From CAYRGQ01 sp964423925 (GTDB lineage Bacteria; Bacteroidota; Bacteroidia; Sphingobacteriales; Sphingobacteriaceae): 64,000 nucleotides of DNA. The notes beneath the pieces are model-generated. The model was not told the origin of the DNA and did no database searches. It saw only the letters and a program-made list of their open reading frames with translations. Each line of letters begins with the position of its first letter. The first letter of the stretch is position 1. A program made the translations under genes and the position numbers. Below, one piece after another: positions 61,205-64,000 of this stretch. Location: the NCBI GenBank assembly GCA_964423925.1, contig CAYRGQ010000011.1, positions 1 to 64,000 of the forward strand. The letters run 5' to 3'.

Positions 61205-62710
61205 TTAGCCGTTCATGCTGATGAGGAACTCTTCGTTTGACTTGGTGCCCCGCATCTGTGCCAGCAAGAACTCCATTGCTTCGTTTGAGTTCATGTCGGC
61301 CAAGTGATTGCGAAGTACCCAAATGCGATGCAAGGTATCTCGGTCGTTGAGCAGATCGTCTCGACGGGTGCTAGACGCCGTAAGGTCAATTGCAGGGAAG
61401 ATACGCTTGTTAGACAGTTTACGGTCGAGCTGAAGCTCCATGTTGCCCGTGCCTTTGAATTCCTCGAAAATCACTTCGTCCATTTTCGATCCGGTATCGA
61501 TCAAAGCCGTTGCGAGAATCGTCAGCGAGCCGCCGTGCTCGATATTACGGGCAGCACCGAAGAAGCGCTTTGGTTTGTGCAACGCGTTGGCATCGACACC
61601 ACCGGAAAGGATTTTGCCAGAGGCTGGCGCAACCGTGTTGTATGCACGGGCCAATCGAGTAATGGAGTCGAGCAGAATGACCACATCGTGTCCACACTCG
61701 ACCATGCGCTTGGCTTTCTCTAGTACAATATTGGCGATTTTAACGTGTCGCTCGGCCGGCTCGTCAAATGTCGACGACACGACCTCGGCACGCACGCTAC
61801 GTGCCATGTCGGTCACCTCTTCCGGGCGCTCGTCAATAAGCAGGATAATCAGATAAACTTCGGGATGGTTTTTAGCGATGGCATTAGCCACATCTTTCAA
61901 CAACATGGTTTTACCCGTCTTGGGCTGCGCCACGATCAGGCCGCGCTGCCCCTTGCCAATGGGCGTGAACAGGTCCATGATCCTCGTGGAGTAGTTGTTA
62001 GCACCGGTATACAGGTTCAACCGCTCCGTCGGGAACAATGGCGTCAGGAAATCAAAGGGCACCCGATCGCGTACCTGGGCCGGGTTCTGGCCGTTGATCG
62101 CCTCCACCCGTACCAACGGGAAATATTTCTCGCCTTCCTTAGGCGGGCGTATACTGCCGCGGACGGTGTCACCGGTTTTCAAACCGAACAGTTTGATTTG
62201 CGACTGCGATACGTAGATATCGTCAGGGGATGTAAGGTAGTTGTAATCCGAAGAACGGAGGAAACCATAACCGTCGGGCATAATTTCCAGCACGCCCTCA
62301 TTAACGATCACATTGTCAAAATCCGTCACGGTAGCGGGCACTTCGGTGCGGCTAGCCGCTACCTTGCCGTTGCTAGGCGCTACATCTTCCGTTGCTTCTG
62401 GCCGTTTGGATGATTCAGTATATGCACGTGGCGCTTCTTCGCCTTGCGTTTCTTCCTTGCGGGGCCGGAACGAAACCGGTTCAGCCACTTTCACCGTTCG
62501 CGTGCGCTTTCTAGGGCGTTCTTCAGCGGCAGCGGGTTCCGAAGCGGCATCCTCCAATACTTCCGCAGGTTCATTGGATTCGTCTCCCGAACTGATAATT
62601 TTTTGGATAAGCTCTTGCTTTCGCAACTTTTCCGCGTCCGAAATACCAATCAACTTGGCAATCTCGCGAAGTTCCGAAACGAGCTTCGCATTCAATTCAT
62701 TAATATCCAT
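61205..62710 (-). CDS. rho: Transcription termination factor Rho
   Basis: A 501-residue hexameric RNA helicase. A SAP-like N-terminus (NELNAKLVSELREIAKLIGI) is followed by a low-complexity insert at about residues 45-128, rich in Glu, Ala, Pro and Arg (PAAAEERPRKRTRT). The RNA-binding domain has GFLRSSDYNYLTSPDDIYVSQSQI, the P-loop is in VAQPKTGKTMLLKDVA, and Walker B in VVILLDSITRLARAYN. Large Rho inserts are known in Bacteroidota. The ATG at 62710 is preferred over an adjacent TTG. A long upstream region may regulate it. Confidence 0.98.
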   Translation of the reverse strand: MDINELNAKLVSELREIAKLIGISDAEKLRKQELIQKIISSGDESNEPAEVLEDAASEPAAAEERPRKRTRTVKVAEPVSFRPRKEETQGEEAPRAYTESSKRPEATEDVAPSNGKVAASRTEVPATVTDFDNVIVNEGVLEIMPDGYGFLRSSDYNYLTSPDDIYVSQSQIKLFGLKTGDTVRGSIRPPKEGEKYFPLVRVEAINGQNPAQVRDRVPFDFLTPLFPTERLNLYTGANNYSTRIMDLFTPIGKGQRGLIVAQPKTGKTMLLKDVANAIAKNHPEVYLIILLIDERPEEVTDMARSVRAEVVSSTFDEPAERHVKIANIVLEKAKRMVECGHDVVILLDSITRLARAYNTVAPASGKILSGGVDANALHKPKRFFGAARNIEHGGSLTILATALIDTGSKMDEVIFEEFKGTGNMELQLDRKLSNKRIFPAIDLTASSTRRDDLLNDRDTLHRIWVLRNHLADMNSNEAMEFLLAQMRGTKSNEEFLISMNG

Positions 62711-63145
62711 CAATATAAATTAAAATAAGGATTTGCTGATTTCACAAAGAATTCCACCCAACGATCAGTCTCTGCTGTTTACCGTTCATGTAATTTGGTA
62801 TTCATCTTGACCCCTCAGAATTCCACCGACTTTCGAGATTTTGGGATGATTTTGAGAATTATTCCGCAAATAACGGCATAAGATTTGTAAATTCAAAAAT
62901 ATCTGGAAAAAACCTACGGTTTAACTACCGCATAATGTTCCCCTGGGACCCCTGATAGCCAAGGACCCTAACTACTGACAACGTGCAACGGAGCCCCTGT
63001 CAGGCCCTGTTGGCAGCTACCTCGGACCGCCGCGCGGGATGGGTCACGCCGCTTCTAAAGATAACCTAAAAACAAATAAAAAGTTTGAATATTTGGAGTG
63101 ATTTTATCTATGTTAGATGAATTTTTCACAACACACCCAAATATT
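62711..63145. other. Intergenic region, rho / sugar symporter, with a GC-rich island
   Basis: 435 bp between divergent genes. The flanks are A/T-rich, but 62940-63058 is strikingly G/C-rich and not a plausible reading frame. TATTTTTG at 62894-62901 (minus) could serve rho; TATCTATG at 63105-63112 (plus, one mismatch) with TTTG at 63084-63087 could serve the symporter. A minus-strand TATCTTTA box near 63055-63062 and a CGGT/ACCG hairpin followed by TAGGTTTTTT near 62910-62930 could bound a separate RNA of about 150 nt. See findings. Confidence 0.45.
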
Positions 63146-64000
63146 ATGAGTCAAACATCCAATAAAGGGTATGCATCGGCATTGTACTCGCTGACTATGG
63201 TCTTCTTTTTCTGGGGCTTTTTGGCGGGCGCAAATGGCGTATTCATCCCCTTTTGCAAATCTTACTTCAACCTCACGCAGTTCCAATCGCAGCTGATCGA
63301 CTCGGCCTTCTATGGCGCCTACTTCATCGGCTCGCTTTTGCTATACCTTTACTCGAGCAAGGTCGGGTTTGATTTCCTCAATAAAATCGGATACCAGAAA
63401 GGCATTGTATACGGCCTGCTCATTTCCGTTGCGGGGGCGGGTAGCATGATTCCTGCCGTGCACAGCGGCGAATACATGTTTATCCTTGGCGCATTCTTCC
63501 TCATTGCGTTGGGTTTCTCGCTGCAGCAGACCGCGGCCAACCCTTTTGCGGTGGCTCTGGGCGACCCGGCGACCGGGGCCCACAGGCTCAGCCTGGCCGG
63601 CGGCGTCAACTCATTCGGCACCATGATCGGCCCTATCCTCATCACCCTGATTCTGTTTGGAACGGTAGTGGCCACTCCGGAGCAGGTAGCTGCCGCACCG
63701 ATGTCGTCCATTGACATCTTATTTATGATCCTTGGCGGCGTTTTCTTGCTGGTAGCAGTGTTCTTTGCCATTCGTAAGATGCCTCGTGTCACATCGGACG
63801 ACGAGCCCGAACAAAGCTCCAAGCTAACGAGCGCTCTGGTGGCCATCACGGTTGCCTTGCTGGCCATTATCGGTATCGGCTACCTCCTGCCCGAAAGTGC
63901 GGGCGACGTGGGTACGCTCGCCTTACTTTTTGTGTCCTTATTGGTCGTGGTACTCACCCTGCTGTTTTCCAACGCCTCCGCGCAGAAGAACGGTGCGGGC
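63146..64000 (+). CDS. FHS-family sugar symporter (FucP/GluP type), 3' end outside window
   Basis: The frame opens at ATG 63146 and runs to the window edge (285 codons). Segment 1 is TMVFFFWGFLAGANGVFIPFCKSYF, and FSLQQTAANPFAVALGDPATGAHRLSLAGGVNSFGTMIGP is the hallmark of the fucose:H+ symporter family, which carries fucose, glucose, galactose or similar sugars. About seven membrane segments are in view. Which sugar is carried is not decidable from sequence. Confidence 0.93.
   Translation, partial: MSQTSNKGYASALYSLTMVFFFWGFLAGANGVFIPFCKSYFNLTQFQSQLIDSAFYGAYFIGSLLLYLYSSKVGFDFLNKIGYQKGIVYGLLISVAGAGSMIPAVHSGEYMFILGAFFLIALGFSLQQTAANPFAVALGDPATGAHRLSLAGGVNSFGTMIGPILITLILFGTVVATPEQVAAAPMSSIDILFMILGGVFLLVAVFFAIRKMPRVTSDDEPEQSSKLTSALVAITVALLAIIGIGYLLPESAGDVGTLALLFVSLLVVVLTLLFSNASAQKNGAG

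Noticed and set aside
62990..63060. Similarity to SRP RNA (GTCAGG ... GGCAGC)
   Set aside because: The expected GGAA tetraloop and the following GAAGCAGC side are missing, so I do not call it SRP RNA.
1..64000. CRISPR arrays, insertion sequences, prophage and tRNA/rRNA genes
   Set aside because: No direct-repeat array, transposase, integrase or phage structural gene, and no cloverleaf or rRNA-like stretch was noticed on either strand.

Overview
The window comes from a Bacteroidota chromosome, most likely a Sphingobacteriaceae relative such as Pedobacter or Parapedobacter; the genus is inferred from gene style, not measured. The signs are a SusC/SusD pair with DUF4959/DUF4998 lipoproteins, a fused HisB and fused HisIE, a Rho with a long disordered insert, an unusual M23 peptidase with an HxC motif, and many TAnnTTTG (-7) promoter boxes with no strong Shine-Dalgarno sites. 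No phage, insertion sequence, CRISPR array, rRNA or tRNA gene was seen.

Layout. 1-5.6 kb: a partial GH95 glycosidase, an MFS transporter, free-methionine-sulfoxide reductase, a DUF4886 esterase-like protein, a cupin and a WD40 protein. 5.7-14.1 kb: one long minus-strand run phoH-purC-STAS-rnz-hisC-hisB-hisH-hisA-hisF-hisIE, with no hisG or hisD. 14.4-17.3 kb: a plus-strand SAM hydrolase followed by yicC-gmk-nadD. 17.4-35 kb: a carbohydrate region with a GH109-like Tat oxidoreductase, aldose 1-epimerase, a SusC-SusD-DUF4959-DUF4998 operon and its divergent AraC regulator, an FG-GAP protein, a large lipoprotein joining a cupredoxin to a sugar-dehydrogenase-like propeller and HEAT-like repeats, and a DUF1080 3-keto-glycoside hydrolase. 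35-45.9 kb: a glucan-phosphorylase homologue lacking the PLP lysine, a YjbR protein, dnaK, a nucleotidyltransferase, a membrane protein with a Cys/His tail, GH43, an esterase, rpsT, a SPOUT methyltransferase and sucD. 46-51.6 kb: two M23 peptidases, accD, a small HExxH-type gene broken by a stop codon, MerR, a phosphoesterase and tRNA methyltransferase TrmN6. 51.7-57.7 kb: a MarR regulator overlapping hutH-hutU-hutI-hutG. 57.7-64 kb: a DAACS symporter, folK-Hpt, pssA-purS, rho and a partial fucose-type sugar symporter.

How it fits together. The window holds six of the histidine biosynthesis steps and all four steps from histidine to glutamate, in separate units. The carbohydrate region can be read as import by SusCD, sugar oxidation or epimerisation, and cleavage of 3-keto-glycosides; the oxidation step by the cupredoxin fusion is my hypothesis. 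Several housekeeping genes (yicC, trmH, folK, yjbR) have the promoter box 3-5 nt before the start codon, which points to leaderless mRNAs.
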